DNA of 64,000 bases from Gracilibacillus orientalis (GCF_900114645.1 NZ_FOTR01000004.1:333376-397375); one strand, 5' to 3'. Shown: positions 53,445 to 63,975, counted from the first letter of the stretch. Notes: generated by a model from the letters alone, not told the origin. Translations and numbers: made by a program.

Positions 53445-55454
53445 TTAGTAGATCAAAATGGCTACATCGGTATTTTGGACTGTAATTGCTTGAGATACTT
53501 GCTTACCTTGTAAACAATCGTGATAGATAACGCCATCCTCTAAAGATACTGTTACTGCGTCTGTATTATGGTTAAGAATAAATAAGTATGTCTTATCGTT
53601 TGCTACCCGTTCCACGATTTCCACGTTTTTTGGAGCATCTAATGGGGCGCTGATATCTAATTGTTGTAAGAGTCCATTCATTAATTGATCCAGATAATCA
53701 TCGGTCGGATTTGTACCAATGTAGATCGATTTACCCTGACCATATCGATGAATTGTTAAGGCAGGAGATCCCTGATACCAATTTTCTTTGTATGTTGCGA
53801 TTGCTTTGGCACCTTCCAGTTTAATAATATCCGCCCATGTGTTGACGGTAGATTTCTCTCCGTTCGAAACAATCGTATTTGCTTCGTTATCTGCCATAGG
53901 CGCAAACTCTTCCACTGTTAATCCTAAAAGTGATCGTAACGGTGCAGGATAACCTCCTAAATGGATATGGTCTTGTGCGTCTGCAATACCACTGAAAAAA
54001 CTCACCACTAATGTTCCACCTTTTGCTACAAATTGTTCAAGTATCTTTTCCTCCCCATCGCGAATCATATATAACATTGGGGCTACTACTAATTCATAAT
54101 TTGATAGATTACCATTAGGTTCTACAAAATCAACAGCAATGTTATTTTCATAGAATACACGGTAATATTGATAGACTTGGTCTAAGTATGATAATTTATT
54201 ATGTGGTTTTCCTTCATGCTCCACTGCCCACCAATTTTCCCAATCAAAAACGATCGCAACTTGTGCGGTACCATGCGCTCCTGCTAGTCCATCCAATTGT
54301 TTTAATTCATTTCCTAGTTGTTTTACCTCTTGAAAGACACGGCTATTCGGATCATTTGAGTGTGGAACCATAGCACCATGGAACTTCTCTGCCCCAGCTC
54401 TTCCCTGACGCCATTGGAAATACATTATACCGTCTCCACCACGTGCAACAGTAGAATAACTCCATAACCTCATTTCACCTGGTTTTTTCGTTACATTAAT
54501 ATCACGCCAATTGACATGTGACGTTACCTGTTCCATTAAATAAAAGGGTTGCCCATTTTTTAAACTGCGCATTAAATCATGGTGCATCGCATGTCGATAA
54601 GGTTTACCCTCTCTTGGGTCTGGATAAGAATCCCATGTCACTAAATCCATATCTTTGGCCCATTCAAAATAATTAAGTGGCTTAAATTCATACATAAAAT
54701 TAGTGAATACTGGGACATCTGGGCTGATATCACGTAATACCTCTTTCTCTACCTTATACAAATCAAAAATCGCATCATTCATAAATCGTTTATAATCTAA
54801 TTTTTGACTAGGGTTATAAAATGTAGGTAAATTAACTGGAAATTGAATCTCATCCCAGTTACCATAACGCTGACTCCAGAAGTTTGTACCCCATTTTTGA
54901 TTTAAATTATCTATCGTTTCATAACGCTTCTTGAGCCAATCGCGAAACGCTTGTAAGCTTTCATTACTATAACACTCTGCCAGATGACAACCGTATTCAT
55001 TATTAATATGCCACATTTTTAATGCAGGATGATCTTTATATCTTTTTGCTATTTCCGTCACCAGTTGTTTCACAGCATATCGAAAACGTTTACTGTTAGG
55101 TGAATAATGCTGACGTGAACCGACCTGAAAAGCTACTCCATTTTCTTGTACAGCCAATACCTCGGGATATTCTTTAGACAACCAAGCTGGTGGAGATGCT
55201 GTCGCTGTCGCTAAAGACACACCTACTCCGTGTTCATGTAAAATCTCTAGTACTCTATCTAACCAACTGAAATCAAACTTACCTTCTTCTGGTTCCAGCA
55301 CAGACCAACTAAAAATTGCTACAGAAACAAGGTTCACTCCTGCTTCCTCCATTAACTTAGCATCTTCCAACCAAACACTTTCATCCCACTGCTCAGGATT
55401 GTAATCGCCACCAAATGCGATAACAGGCATTACTTCATCTATTCGTTTAACCAT
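53445..55454 (-). CDS. Beta-galactosidase, glycoside hydrolase family 42
   Basis: A 669-residue GH42 enzyme: IAFGGDYNPEQWDESVWLED, MWHINNEYGCH with the acid/base E153, the nucleophile Glu near 308 in FYLMEQVTSH, and a C-terminal trimerisation and beta domain. Cysteines near 156-161 (GCHLAEC) may bind zinc as in thermophilic relatives. It hydrolyses terminal beta-D-galactosides, often from galactans or short oligosaccharides. It has no signal peptide, so it is cytoplasmic. No transporter is adjacent. ATG 55454 follows AAGGGAGTG. A cre site overlaps the promoter. Confidence 0.94.
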   Translation of the reverse strand: MVKRIDEVMPVIAFGGDYNPEQWDESVWLEDAKLMEEAGVNLVSVAIFSWSVLEPEEGKFDFSWLDRVLEILHEHGVGVSLATATASPPAWLSKEYPEVLAVQENGVAFQVGSRQHYSPNSKRFRYAVKQLVTEIAKRYKDHPALKMWHINNEYGCHLAECYSNESLQAFRDWLKKRYETIDNLNQKWGTNFWSQRYGNWDEIQFPVNLPTFYNPSQKLDYKRFMNDAIFDLYKVEKEVLRDISPDVPVFTNFMYEFKPLNYFEWAKDMDLVTWDSYPDPREGKPYRHAMHHDLMRSLKNGQPFYLMEQVTSHVNWRDINVTKKPGEMRLWSYSTVARGGDGIMYFQWRQGRAGAEKFHGAMVPHSNDPNSRVFQEVKQLGNELKQLDGLAGAHGTAQVAIVFDWENWWAVEHEGKPHNKLSYLDQVYQYYRVFYENNIAVDFVEPNGNLSNYELVVAPMLYMIRDGEEKILEQFVAKGGTLVVSFFSGIADAQDHIHLGGYPAPLRSLLGLTVEEFAPMADNEANTIVSNGEKSTVNTWADIIKLEGAKAIATYKENWYQGSPALTIHRYGQGKSIYIGTNPTDDYLDQLMNGLLQQLDISAPLDAPKNVEIVERVANDKTYLFILNHNTDAVTVSLEDGVIYHDCLQGKQVSQAITVQNTDVAILIY

Positions 55455-55503
55455 TTTATACACTCCCTTACTTCTTCTAACTATGTATTAATCAATATGT
55501 ACA

Positions 55504-55545
55504 TATTATAAGAAAACGTTGTCATTATCAACTATTAATAATTGC
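55504..55545 (-). promoter_or_regulatory. GH42 promoter with cre (CcpA) site
   Basis: TGACAACGTTTTCT on the minus strand (plus 55511-55524) differs by one base from the cre consensus TGWNANCGNTNWCA. It is followed directly by TATAAT (55509-55504 region). Catabolite repression by glucose is predicted. Confidence 0.65.
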
Positions 55546-55614
55546 CAATATAGCCAATAGCCAAAACAATTAGAGGAGTTTTTCATAAACTAATTACATC
55601 ATAAGAAGGAATTG

Positions 55615-56148
55615 GTGAATAAAGTGGAAAAAGAAGAAAAAAAGTTAATTGGTGGTTGGGTACAAGCGATAGGGACCGTATTGTCTGCTTTAGGGAATAC
55701 CCCTCATGTTGCCCTTGGATCTGATATCAAAGCTGATCTTAAGCTGATCGGCAATGGCATGCAAGCAACAGGTAATGCGTTACAAGTTGAAGGTATTTCT
55801 TTACAGGAGTTAAACAGCTTAGGTAACGAGATACAAGCGATCGGAAATATAACAGAGGTTGCTTCATTACAATTGCCTGTAACTGATCAAGTCAAAAGCT
55901 TGTTAAATATGCAAGGGGATTTATTGCAGGCACTAGGAGGCAGTATAAATTTTACTGAAGAATGGCAAAAAGAGCTTACATTCGAAGTAGTATATAATGG
56001 ATTTGGCAATCTACTCCAAGTAATTGGCAACAGTTTGCAAGCTCTTTCTACTCAAAGTACAACTCATGAAACAGAATTAAATACTATAGGAAATTGGATT
56101 CAAGCCGCAGGGGCAATAATGACTGCTATTTCTGAAAATATTCCATAA
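55615..56148 (+). CDS. DUF6944-type repetitive protein
   Basis: A 177-residue protein with a recurring unit of the form LGNxxQAxGN: LSALGNTPH, LIGNGMQATGNALQ, SLGNEIQAIGN, LLQALGGS, FGNLLQVIGNSLQAL and TIGNWIQAAGAIM. The repeats suggest amphipathic helices. The start is uncertain: GTG 55615 has the best spacing to AAGGA, with TTG 55612 and GTG 55624 as alternatives. No signal peptide. Function unknown; the name is given from memory of a Bacillaceae domain family. Confidence 0.7.
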   Translation: MNKVEKEEKKLIGGWVQAIGTVLSALGNTPHVALGSDIKADLKLIGNGMQATGNALQVEGISLQELNSLGNEIQAIGNITEVASLQLPVTDQVKSLLNMQGDLLQALGGSINFTEEWQKELTFEVVYNGFGNLLQVIGNSLQALSTQSTTHETELNTIGNWIQAAGAIMTAISENIP

Positions 56149-56260
56149 TTTATTTGGTATCTATCCTGAGAATTGTCTCAAGTAGCTTTGTATTTAGTTC
56201 TAACCAGATACCTTGTTGTGCATAATTCATACTGCCTAACTATTGAATTGAATTCTATTT

Positions 56261-56656
56261 TCATGATTGAAACGACTCAAAAAGATCAAGTTTGTTTCCG
56301 TACAGATCTTCAAAACAAACGCCCTTTCCTCCTGGCACTTCCGTAGGCTCACCAAGAAAGTTTACCCCTTTTGACTTTAAGTCTTGATATGTCTTATTAA
56401 TATCGTCCACCGTAAACATAAGATAAACTTGTTCTGCGGCTTGTCTGCCAACAAGTTGTCTTTCTTCAGTAGTAACAGCTTCTACCAACTCAATAACGAC
56501 CTCATTATTCAAGTGCGGTGCAACTGTTAAATAACTCCAATCTTCATCAAATTCTTCTTCATCTCGTATAATAAAACCTAATTTTTCTGTGTAAAATACT
56601 TTCGCTTCTTCTCTGTCTGTAACAAAAAGAATCATTTGACAAGTGCTATTAATCAT
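56261..56656 (-). CDS. VOC-family (glyoxalase/bleomycin-resistance-like) protein
   Basis: A 131-residue vicinal-oxygen-chelate protein: ILFVTDREEAKVFYTEKLGF, VVIELVEAVTT, YLMFTVDDINKTYQDLKSKG and the C-terminal CFEDLYGNKLDLFE with the metal-ligand Glu. The substrate is not predictable. ATG 56656 is 9 bases after AAAGGG; GTG 56665 is inside the binding site. Single gene. Confidence 0.85.
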   Translation of the reverse strand: MINSTCQMILFVTDREEAKVFYTEKLGFIIRDEEEFDEDWSYLTVAPHLNNEVVIELVEAVTTEERQLVGRQAAEQVYLMFTVDDINKTYQDLKSKGVNFLGEPTEVPGGKGVCFEDLYGNKLDLFESFQS

Positions 56657-56739
56657 AGAAAACACCCTTTCTCATAATAGGATACTTCCATATATTTATA
56701 TCACAGAATGGTCCGTTGGATTTCTTCTTGATTGCTAAG

Positions 56740-57516
56740 TTAGTGCAATTCAATAACTCCGTAATGAAATAAAGAGGATTTTCTTTTAATTTGTGTAAAG
56801 CCATATCGACTAAAACGGTCACTTTTCCAATGATCCTTGAGAACCACGCGTTTTCTAGCTATTCTTTTTGCTTCTTCTAATGCTTCAATCGTAGGTTCGT
56901 CTGCAAGAGCATGTACTCTCATAGAATTCAACCCTTCCGATGTATCAATTGCTTCATGAAACATTGGGTCAAAATATACGACATCATAAGCATTTGTTTC
57001 TTGCTGTTTTAAATATTCTAGATGTGGAACATGTTCGATCTTAATTCTTCTCATTGCTTTATTAAATATTTCATTAGTACTGTTACAAGTCTTCAAGCCT
57101 TCATTAGTGATTATATAAATGACTTTACTCCCTTCTAATCCCGTTACGAATCCATTAGAGCCAACTGCCAAACTAGCTATGATACTATCTGAAGCAAGTC
57201 CAACTGTACAATCTAATACAGACATTCCTTTTTCTAGTTTTGCTGTTGCAACAAATGGGTCTTCTTCTTTACGGAGTAATCGTTTTGCTCGAACCATTGC
57301 TAGATTAGGATGAAAAAAAAGGTTATTTTTGTCGTTTAAAGAAGAAACAAATAATCGATCTTTTCCTGCAACAAATATATCTGTTTGATGGTAGTCCTTT
57401 AATTGTTGAATTGAATATCCATTACGTTTTATATACTGGATTTGGTAATTTGCAGATAATCTTTGTGCGTATTGAATAAGTTGAGGTGTTACACGACCCG
57501 CTGTAGTTATGATCAT
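56740..57516 (-). CDS. ypiP: SAM-dependent methyltransferase (YpiP-like)
   Basis: A 258-residue class I methyltransferase of the RsmJ-like group: MSVLDCTVGLASDSIIASL (SAM motif I), GLEGSKVIYIITNEGL, VVYFDPMFHEA (the DPMF catalytic motif) and a C-terminal KRKSSLFHYGVIEL. The N-terminal 100 residues differ from RsmJ and contain FFHPNLAMVRAKRLLRKEEDPF, as in Bacillus YpiP. An rRNA or tRNA target is inferred from the family only. Confidence 0.82.
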   Translation of the reverse strand: MIITTAGRVTPQLIQYAQRLSANYQIQYIKRNGYSIQQLKDYHQTDIFVAGKDRLFVSSLNDKNNLFFHPNLAMVRAKRLLRKEEDPFVATAKLEKGMSVLDCTVGLASDSIIASLAVGSNGFVTGLEGSKVIYIITNEGLKTCNSTNEIFNKAMRRIKIEHVPHLEYLKQQETNAYDVVYFDPMFHEAIDTSEGLNSMRVHALADEPTIEALEEAKRIARKRVVLKDHWKSDRFSRYGFTQIKRKSSLFHYGVIELH

Positions 57517-57581
57517 AAGATTCTTCCTGTTCTATTTGGGTTATTTTTATTATACTATAACTATTTTGTAAACATAATTAA

Positions 57582-57617
57582 AGAGGTGTCAGTCATTTTA
57601 AAATGTCTGACACCTCT
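57582..57617. terminator. Terminator between ypiP promoter region and ppaC end
   Basis: A perfect 11-bp stem AGAGGTGTCAG (57582-57592) with CTGACACCTCT (57607-57617) just after the ppaC stop codon. Confidence 0.7.
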
Positions 57618-57627
57618 ATATATTCTC

Positions 57628-58551
57628 TTAAAATGCATTTTGTATGTTTGGAACTACCTGTTTCTTACGTGATACAACACCTTTTAATGTGGCTGTTTTG
57701 TTTTCAAGTTTCACATCAAACGCTTCAGCTACTTTTTCTTCAGCCTCACCTACTGAAAGTACTACAGAATCATTATTAAGGATGTCTGTGATGACAAAAA
57801 CAAATAGTTTTAAATCTTTGTCTGCTATTGTTTTTTCAATAGCTGGTTCTATTTTGTCACGTAGCGCTAGTACATCATTCACTTCCACTGTGTTTACTTG
57901 TGCAATTTCCACTTTGTTTCCGTTCATGTCAAATTCTTTTGCATCCATAGAAATTAGTTCTTCTGCAGTTTTGTCACTTAGGTCAGCACCAGCTTTCAGC
58001 ATGTCAAGACCATATTTATCAGCGTCTATACCAGCGATTTCAGCTAATTCTTTTGCTGCAGCAATATCTTGATCTGTACATGTTGGCGATTTAAATAAAA
58101 GGGAGTCTGATATAATTGCCGAAAGCATTAATCCTGCAGTTTCCTTTTTAATGTCAACTCCGTGCTCTTTATATAATTTATTAAGTATAGTAGCAGTACA
58201 ACCAACTGGTTCTGCACGGTAGTATAATGGATCTTTTGTTTCAAAGTTTGCAATACGGTGGTGATCAATTACTTCCAATACTTGTACGCGATCGATATCA
58301 TCCGCACTTTGTTGACGTTCATTGTGATCCACTAAAATAACCTGATCGACTTCATCTGAGACATTTTCAACCATGCGTGGTGCCGATTGATTAAAATGAT
58401 CTAGTGCATATTGTGTTTCATTGTTCACTTCACCTAAACGAATCGCTTCTACATCTTCTCCAAGCGCTTGTTTAAGCTCCGCATATGCAATAGCTGAACA
58501 GATTGTGTCTGTATCCGGATTTTTGTGTCCAAATATTAATGTGTTTACCAT
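57628..58551 (-). CDS. ppaC: Manganese-dependent inorganic pyrophosphatase (family II)
   Basis: A 307-residue DHH-family enzyme: [20 protein letters not shown] (two metal-binding Asp and His), [30 protein letters not shown] (the DHH motif), and the C-terminal DHHA2 domain with the SRKKQV active-site Arg and Lys. Hydrolyses pyrophosphate from biosynthetic reactions. RBS AAAAGGAG. Length normal. Confidence 0.97.
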   Translation of the reverse strand: MVNTLIFGHKNPDTDTICSAIAYAELKQALGEDVEAIRLGEVNNETQYALDHFNQSAPRMVENVSDEVDQVILVDHNERQQSADDIDRVQVLEVIDHHRIANFETKDPLYYRAEPVGCTATILNKLYKEHGVDIKKETAGLMLSAIISDSLLFKSPTCTDQDIAAAKELAEIAGIDADKYGLDMLKAGADLSDKTAEELISMDAKEFDMNGNKVEIAQVNTVEVNDVLALRDKIEPAIEKTIADKDLKLFVFVITDILNNDSVVLSVGEAEEKVAEAFDVKLENKTATLKGVVSRKKQVVPNIQNAF

Positions 58552-58626
58552 GATTCATACTCCTTTTTTTACCAAATGATTATTCCCAACTCTATTATAC
58601 AGGAATTAGGACGAAAGAAAAATAGT

Positions 58627-59871
58627 TTACTTAATTTGACCATTACCATGTAATAAATACTTCGTCGATGTTAATGCTTCTAAGCCCATAGGTCCACGCG
58701 CATGTAACTTCTGTGTACTAATACCAATTTCTGCACCAAACCCAAACTCAAATCCATCGGTAAATCTGGTTGATGCGTTATGATAAACAGCTGCTGCATC
58801 TACCTCATTCATAAAGCTTACAACATGCTTATCATTTTCAGATATAATCGATTCTGAATGACTAGTTCCGTATTTATTGATATGAACAATCGCTTCCTGA
58901 ACAGAATCTACTACCTTGATTGCGACTATATGATCTAAATATTCTGTTTGATAGTCTTCTTCTGTTGCCTTAATGATATTGTCGCCTTTTGACACTGTGA
59001 TACTGTCCCCATGTACTTCTACATCTGCAACTTGCAATGCCTGAATTAATTCAATTAAATGGTTATTAGCCCAATTTTGTTCCACTAAAATAGTTTCAAT
59101 TGCATTACATACAGAAGGGCGTTGTGTTTTTGCATTGATTGCTACCTCAATAGCCATGTCTTTGTTTGCTGTTTCATCGATAAACAAATGACAATTACCT
59201 GCCCCTGTTTCCAATACAGGAACTGAAGCATTTGCGACTACTGTATCAATTAATTTTTTGCCTCCACGAGGAATTAATACATCTAAATATTCATTCAATT
59301 TAAACATTTGTGATGCTGTTTCACGACTTGTATCCTCAATAAGTTGTACTGCATCATCAGGTAAATCGGATTGTTTCAATGCATCTTGAATGACTTTTAC
59401 TAATGCTGTGTTGGAATGGATAGCTGAAGAACTTCCTCTAAGCAATACAGCATTTCCTGTTTTGAGACAAAGACTTGCAGCATCAATCGTTACATTTGGT
59501 CTTGCTTCATAAATCATTCCTACGACACCGATTGGCACACGTGCCTTTTGGATTTTTAGATCATTTGGTCGTGTCCATTCTTCCATAATCTCACCAATTG
59601 GATCTTTTAAATCTGTTAGTTGGATTAATGCATCTGCCATTTCATCAATCCGTTGTTCATTTAAGATTAGACGATCAATCAATGACTCATGTAGGCCGTT
59701 TTTACGGCCATTTACTATATCACGGTTATTTTCTACCATGATATAATCCTTTTGTTTTCGCAATTCATCAGATAACAATTTTAAAGCCTGATTTTTTTGC
59801 TCGGTAGAATTAGTTGCTAGGACAGTTGTTGTAGCGTTGACTAGCTTCCCTTTTTGGATTAAATCACTCAT
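58627..59871 (-). CDS. proA: Gamma-glutamyl phosphate reductase
   Basis: Second step of proline synthesis, giving glutamate-5-semialdehyde. The 414-residue protein has [58 protein letters not shown] and the nucleophile Cys in [25 protein letters not shown] lies in the end of proB; the two genes overlap by 8 bases. The operon is controlled by a proline T-box upstream of proB. Confidence 0.97.
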   Translation of the reverse strand: MSDLIQKGKLVNATTTVLATNSTEQKNQALKLLSDELRKQKDYIMVENNRDIVNGRKNGLHESLIDRLILNEQRIDEMADALIQLTDLKDPIGEIMEEWTRPNDLKIQKARVPIGVVGMIYEARPNVTIDAASLCLKTGNAVLLRGSSSAIHSNTALVKVIQDALKQSDLPDDAVQLIEDTSRETASQMFKLNEYLDVLIPRGGKKLIDTVVANASVPVLETGAGNCHLFIDETANKDMAIEVAINAKTQRPSVCNAIETILVEQNWANNHLIELIQALQVADVEVHGDSITVSKGDNIIKATEEDYQTEYLDHIVAIKVVDSVQEAIVHINKYGTSHSESIISENDKHVVSFMNEVDAAAVYHNASTRFTDGFEFGFGAEIGISTQKLHARGPMGLEALTSTKYLLHGNGQIK

Positions 59872-60991
59872 AATTATAAGCCTCCTCTATCGATAATACG
59901 AGTCGATCACGATGAATAGCTTCTGGTCGATTACTGGTGGATTGTTCCATCGCAATTTTACTCGGTTCCCCTTTGGATTTAATTAAGTCTTCAGAAGAAT
60001 AATTCACTTGTCCTTTTGCTATCACATTATCTTCAAAGACAATATCGACAACAGCCCCCACCAGGAAATCTCCGTCTACCCATTTAATTCCGGCAGGCAA
60101 TAAACTTTTTCCATGATAAAGAATTGCTTCACTTGCCCCTTTGTCAACGTATAGTGTCCCTGATACGTCGGAATGAAAAGCAATCCATTGTTTTTGTTTT
60201 CGGTAACTATTGGTTAAGTCTTCGCCTATATAAGTACCGTCACCTTGATTTTGCATAATGCGAATTAATTTATCCTCACCTTCACCAGTCCCGACAAATA
60301 CTTTGACACCAAGTGAAAGTGCTGTTTTTGCTGCTAAAAGCTTTGATTTCATTCCTCCAGTACCGAATTTGGATCCGGATTCATGCTTCGTTTGTTGCAA
60401 AATTTCTGCCGACAATTTTTGGAGGCGTTGATATTTTTGAGCTGATGGATCTGTTTTTGGATTTTTGTTATATAGTCCATTAATATCTGTTAACATTACT
60501 AAAAAGTCTGCATGAACAAGACCGCTTACCAATGCTGATAACATGTCATTATCACCAAATGTTAACTCGTCTATTGCTACCGTATCATTTTCATTAATAA
60601 TGGGAATTACGTCACGCTTTAATAATTCCGTCAATGTGGCATACACATTACTGTACTGCTTCTCATTACTGAATACATCTTTTGTTAGTAAAAGTTGAGC
60701 GGTAACCAAATTATACTTTCTAAACTCATCAGTATAGGCTTGAACCAGTAAGCCTTGACCAACGGCTGCTGCTGCTTGATTTCCTGCGATAGTGACAGGT
60801 CTTGTTGGATAACCTAAATCAAAGAACCCAGCAGATACGGCACCAGATGAAATCAAAATCACTTCATAATTCGCATTTTTTAATGCTGCAATTGCTGTTG
60901 TATGCTCTTTTAGTTTAATCAGGTCAAGTCCGCCATTTTTGTTCGTTAGAGAACTGCTCCCGATCTTAACTACAATACGCTGCTTCGCCAT
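59864..60991 (-). CDS. proB: Glutamate 5-kinase
   Basis: First step of proline synthesis. The amino-acid kinase domain ([59 protein letters not shown]) is followed by a C-terminal PUA domain, total 375 residues. ATG 60991 gives the family's usual [11 protein letters not shown] start; GTG 61000 is too close to the AAGG. It is followed by proA with 8 bases of overlap. Feedback inhibition by proline is known for the family. Confidence 0.97.
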   Translation of the reverse strand: MAKQRIVVKIGSSSLTNKNGGLDLIKLKEHTTAIAALKNANYEVILISSGAVSAGFFDLGYPTRPVTIAGNQAAAAVGQGLLVQAYTDEFRKYNLVTAQLLLTKDVFSNEKQYSNVYATLTELLKRDVIPIINENDTVAIDELTFGDNDMLSALVSGLVHADFLVMLTDINGLYNKNPKTDPSAQKYQRLQKLSAEILQQTKHESGSKFGTGGMKSKLLAAKTALSLGVKVFVGTGEGEDKLIRIMQNQGDGTYIGEDLTNSYRKQKQWIAFHSDVSGTLYVDKGASEAILYHGKSLLPAGIKWVDGDFLVGAVVDIVFEDNVIAKGQVNYSSEDLIKSKGEPSKIAMEQSTSNRPEAIHRDRLVLSIEEAYNYE

Positions 60992-61102
60992 AGTTTTCAC
61001 GCCTTCATTTATTAAATTGTTAGTCCCATATCAGTAAATGCAATCGTGCTGGATAGCGACTTTATTCCTAACACTTTATAATATTAGTCTAAGTATGGCA
61101 CT

Positions 61103-61365
61103 AAAAAAGGCTCTTTCATCCTTAAAGTAAAGGACGAAAAGAGCCATTCCGCGGTACCACCTTTGGTTGACCATACTTTTTGTATGATCCCCTTAACTCT
61201 TTAACGCAGAGTGACGATTAAGTTTATTCTTAATAGTTCATAGAGTAGGTTCATTAGTATAGCGGGTGATGGAATTTTTCAGCCTGTGAATTCCACTCTC
61301 TTGTCACCATACTCTAACTACTGACTCTAATCATTACTTTTATTTATTCTACTACCATTATAAGA
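61103..61365 (-). ncRNA. Proline-specific T-box leader of proBA
   Basis: The minus strand has the T-box AGGTGGTACCGCGG (plus 61149-61162). Stem I has AGAGAGTGGAATTC in its distal part, and its specifier loop reads GAA-CCT-AC, so the specifier codon is CCT (plus 61247-61249) for proline. A terminator with GGCTCTTTC and GAAAAGAGCC plus a T-run spans 61103-61145. Uncharged tRNA-Pro should let transcription proceed into proBA. Confidence 0.93.
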
Positions 61366-61388
61366 AATAGTCACACAATTCTCAAGTA

Positions 61389-62465
61389 TTAATATTTCAC
61401 TTTTGCAGTCCAATTAAATGGATCTTTTTCCGAACCATATTGAATACCTGTCAATGTATCATATAATCGCTTAGCAATTTCACCTGTTTTTCCATCATTA
61501 ATTTCCATTTTCGTACCTTCCCAAGCAAGCTCACCTACTGGAGAGATAACAGCGGCTGTACCAGAACCAAACGCTTCTTGCAATTCACCTTTTTGATGAT
61601 GTTCATAAAGTTCTTCCATTGTGATACGTCGCTCAATAACTGGAATGTCCCAATGTTTCAATAATTGGATAACAGAATTCCTCGTAACACCTTCTAAAAT
61701 ACTACCATTAAGAGCTGGTGTTACGATTTCACCATTTATCTTGAAAAAGACATTCATACTGCCAACTTCCTCGATATACTTTTTCTCAACACCATCCATC
61801 CATAACACTTGCGCATATCCTTCATCAGCTACTTGTTCCTGGGCCTTCAAGCTAGATGCATAGTTGCCGGCAGTTTTAGCTTCGCCTGTACCACCTTTTA
61901 CCGCACGGACATATTGATTTTCCACTGCGATTTTTACAGGATTGATTCCTTCTTCGTAATATGTACCAACTGGAGATAATATCACCATAAATTGGTACGT
62001 TGCAGACGGCGAAACACCTAAATACGGTTCCGTTGAAATAATGAACGGTCTTATGTAAAGAGAAGTTCCTAATGCATCTGGTACCCATTCTTGATCAATA
62101 TGAACCAAATGTTTTATTGCATCAATAGCAAATTCCTCATCAATTTTTGGAATACACATTCTATCATTTGAGCGATTGAGGCGTTCCATATTCTTGTCTG
62201 GACGAAACAACTGAATTTTATCCCTTTCTGTACGGTATGCTTTCAAACCTTCAAATACCATTTGACCATAATGAAGCACAATAGCAGCCGGATCCAACTC
62301 AATTGGTTTATATGGGACGATTCGCGGGTTATGCCATCCTCGTTCTTGGTTATAGTCTTGAATGAACATGTGATCGGTAAAATACTTTCCGAAAGATAGT
62401 TCATCTGATTTTGGTTTTTCTTTTGGATTTTCGTTCTTAATATAAGTGATTGTATACTCTGACAT
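61389..62465 (-). CDS. ilvE: Branched-chain amino acid aminotransferase
   Basis: A 358-residue class IV PLP aminotransferase: LHYGQMVFEGLKAYR, the Schiff-base Lys in KTAGNYASSLKAQ, EEVGSMNVFF, and ILEGVTRNSVIQL with EAFGSGTAAVISPV. It matches the larger IlvE/YwaA type (about 360 residues). ATG 62465 follows AAGGGAG; the frame extends 15 codons upstream unsupported. It makes the final step of leucine, isoleucine and valine synthesis and shares its intergenic region with the proBA T-box. Confidence 0.95.
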   Translation of the reverse strand: MSEYTITYIKNENPKEKPKSDELSFGKYFTDHMFIQDYNQERGWHNPRIVPYKPIELDPAAIVLHYGQMVFEGLKAYRTERDKIQLFRPDKNMERLNRSNDRMCIPKIDEEFAIDAIKHLVHIDQEWVPDALGTSLYIRPFIISTEPYLGVSPSATYQFMVILSPVGTYYEEGINPVKIAVENQYVRAVKGGTGEAKTAGNYASSLKAQEQVADEGYAQVLWMDGVEKKYIEEVGSMNVFFKINGEIVTPALNGSILEGVTRNSVIQLLKHWDIPVIERRITMEELYEHHQKGELQEAFGSGTAAVISPVGELAWEGTKMEINDGKTGEIAKRLYDTLTGIQYGSEKDPFNWTAKVKY

Positions 62466-62600
62466 AAAAAAGACTCCCTTATTTGAATGAATTCTATAAT
62501 GTTTCGGCAAAATAACCTATAAACTTTATTTTATTACTAAACAACTAGTTATGACAACCATTTACTTTGAAAATTTTCAAACAATTAAAGGAGCATTATC

Positions 62601-63332
62601 ATGAGTTATGAACTTTCCGAACGATTTGAAGCAGCTTTTAACCAAATACATGATACATTATGTGATTTTGCGAATGAACATAATAATCATGCATCTTTTA
62701 CCGAAGTGTTGACAAAAGCGAGGGTTCAGCATCATGTAATAGATCACTATTTTGATTTGTTAAAACAGAGCAGTAAACTGCGAAATGCAATGGTACATCG
62801 TAAAATTAAGGAAGACTTCTATATCGCAGAACCTCATCAAGATGTAGTCACTGAATTGGAGCAATTGGCAGTTCTTTTATCTGAACCTCCAACTGCCTTA
62901 TCTATAGCATCAAAACCTGTTGAATTTTTTTACTTAGACTCACCAATAAAGAAATTAATTACCTGTATGCAAGAAAAGGAATATTCCCAATACCCTATTT
63001 ATCAAGAAGATAAATTTATCGGATTATTGACAGATGGTGATATCGCAAATTGGTTTGCAGCTAATATCGGTCAGCTAACAATTGAAATGAAACAACCTAT
63101 TGGCGAAATATTTCGAATCGAGAAAAAAGAACATACAAAGATTGTTGGCAAAGATGTCAGCGTAATGGATATTGAAGCTATATTTAAAGAGTACTTAGAA
63201 AAAAATCAAAAAATAGAAGCAATTATTATCACCGAAAATGGTACAGCAGCAGAACTACCAAAAGGAATCATTTCCTCTTGGGACCTAATTCGACTAAAAA
63301 CATATAACTTTCCACTACTCAAGCATACGTAA
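62601..63332 (+). CDS. CBS-domain protein with N-terminal HEPN-like helical domain
   Basis: A 243-residue protein. Residues 1-90 are helical, with SSKLRNAMVHRK at 57-68; R61 and H66 fit the HEPN-type RNxxxH motif. Residues about 105-235 form a CBS pair (KKLITCMQEKEYSQYPIYQE, FIGLLTDGDIANWFA, ... KGIISSWDLIRL), which normally binds adenine nucleotides. RBS AAAGGAG. The N-terminal region may be an RNA-binding or RNase module, but this is inferred from one motif. It stands alone between ilvE and a repeat element. Confidence 0.7.
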   Translation: MSYELSERFEAAFNQIHDTLCDFANEHNNHASFTEVLTKARVQHHVIDHYFDLLKQSSKLRNAMVHRKIKEDFYIAEPHQDVVTELEQLAVLLSEPPTALSIASKPVEFFYLDSPIKKLITCMQEKEYSQYPIYQEDKFIGLLTDGDIANWFAANIGQLTIEMKQPIGEIFRIEKKEHTKIVGKDVSVMDIEAIFKEYLEKNQKIEAIIITENGTAAELPKGIISSWDLIRLKTYNFPLLKHT

Positions 63333-63445
63333 TACAACTAAACTATTCATACATTGTCTAACAAGTTACAAAGGATTTTACAGCTGTGTAAAATAAGCCC
63401 AAATAGTTACTTAAACAGCAGATTTAACTGTCGTAGTACACATAT

Positions 63446-63975
63446 ACTGCGCAGTAACTCTATAAAGGATTTGCTTCCTTCCCTTCTTTCTTGTAGAGAT
63501 TGCTATGTTACCGCTGCGGCAGAATACATCGCTTTTACCCAAGGGCACAAGTGCGACATCTGCTCAAGCAAGCTTTCACAGTGTCTTCTATGCAGTGGGC
63601 ACGGCTTCAGCTAACTTGGTAAAGAAAATCACTTTACCAAGTGGATCTTCAGCCCCGCGTGAGTTCCCACAGGAGTCTACGTATTCTGCCTACGCTAGTA
63701 AGGATTCACTGATGGTTGAAAGGATAACATCCATAGAATATACACCTTTAGGACTTCTTCTCACTTCATTAAAAACTACTCTAGGCTGCGGAAAAATGCG
63801 AGACTCCTGTGGGAAAGGAACAGTCTGAAGACCCCAAAGGAAGCGATTTTTGGCTTCCGAGGAGGCTGAAGCCTTCCCCGACGGCATAGAAAACACTACG
63901 AAAGCGATCTTTGCTTGAGTAGATGTTGCACTTGTGCCCTTGGGTGAAAGCGAGTGTTTTTTCCGCAGCTTAGTA
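63446..63975. repeat. Long inverted-repeat element, copy B
   Basis: Left arm about 63510-63690 and right arm about 63776-63970 are imperfect reverse complements. For example ACCCAAGGGCACAAGTGC near 63537 and its complement near 63930 share about 17 of 18 bases, as do the TTCAGCC and CCACAGGAGTCT blocks. A ~90-base centre separates them. The unit matches copy A at 51545-51965. Two or three short open frames cross it on both strands and are not genes. Confidence 0.8.

Noticed and set aside
63690..63896. Open frame inside the long inverted-repeat element
   Set aside because: It is wholly inside repeat copy B, has no ribosome binding site, and several other short frames cross the same arms on both strands.
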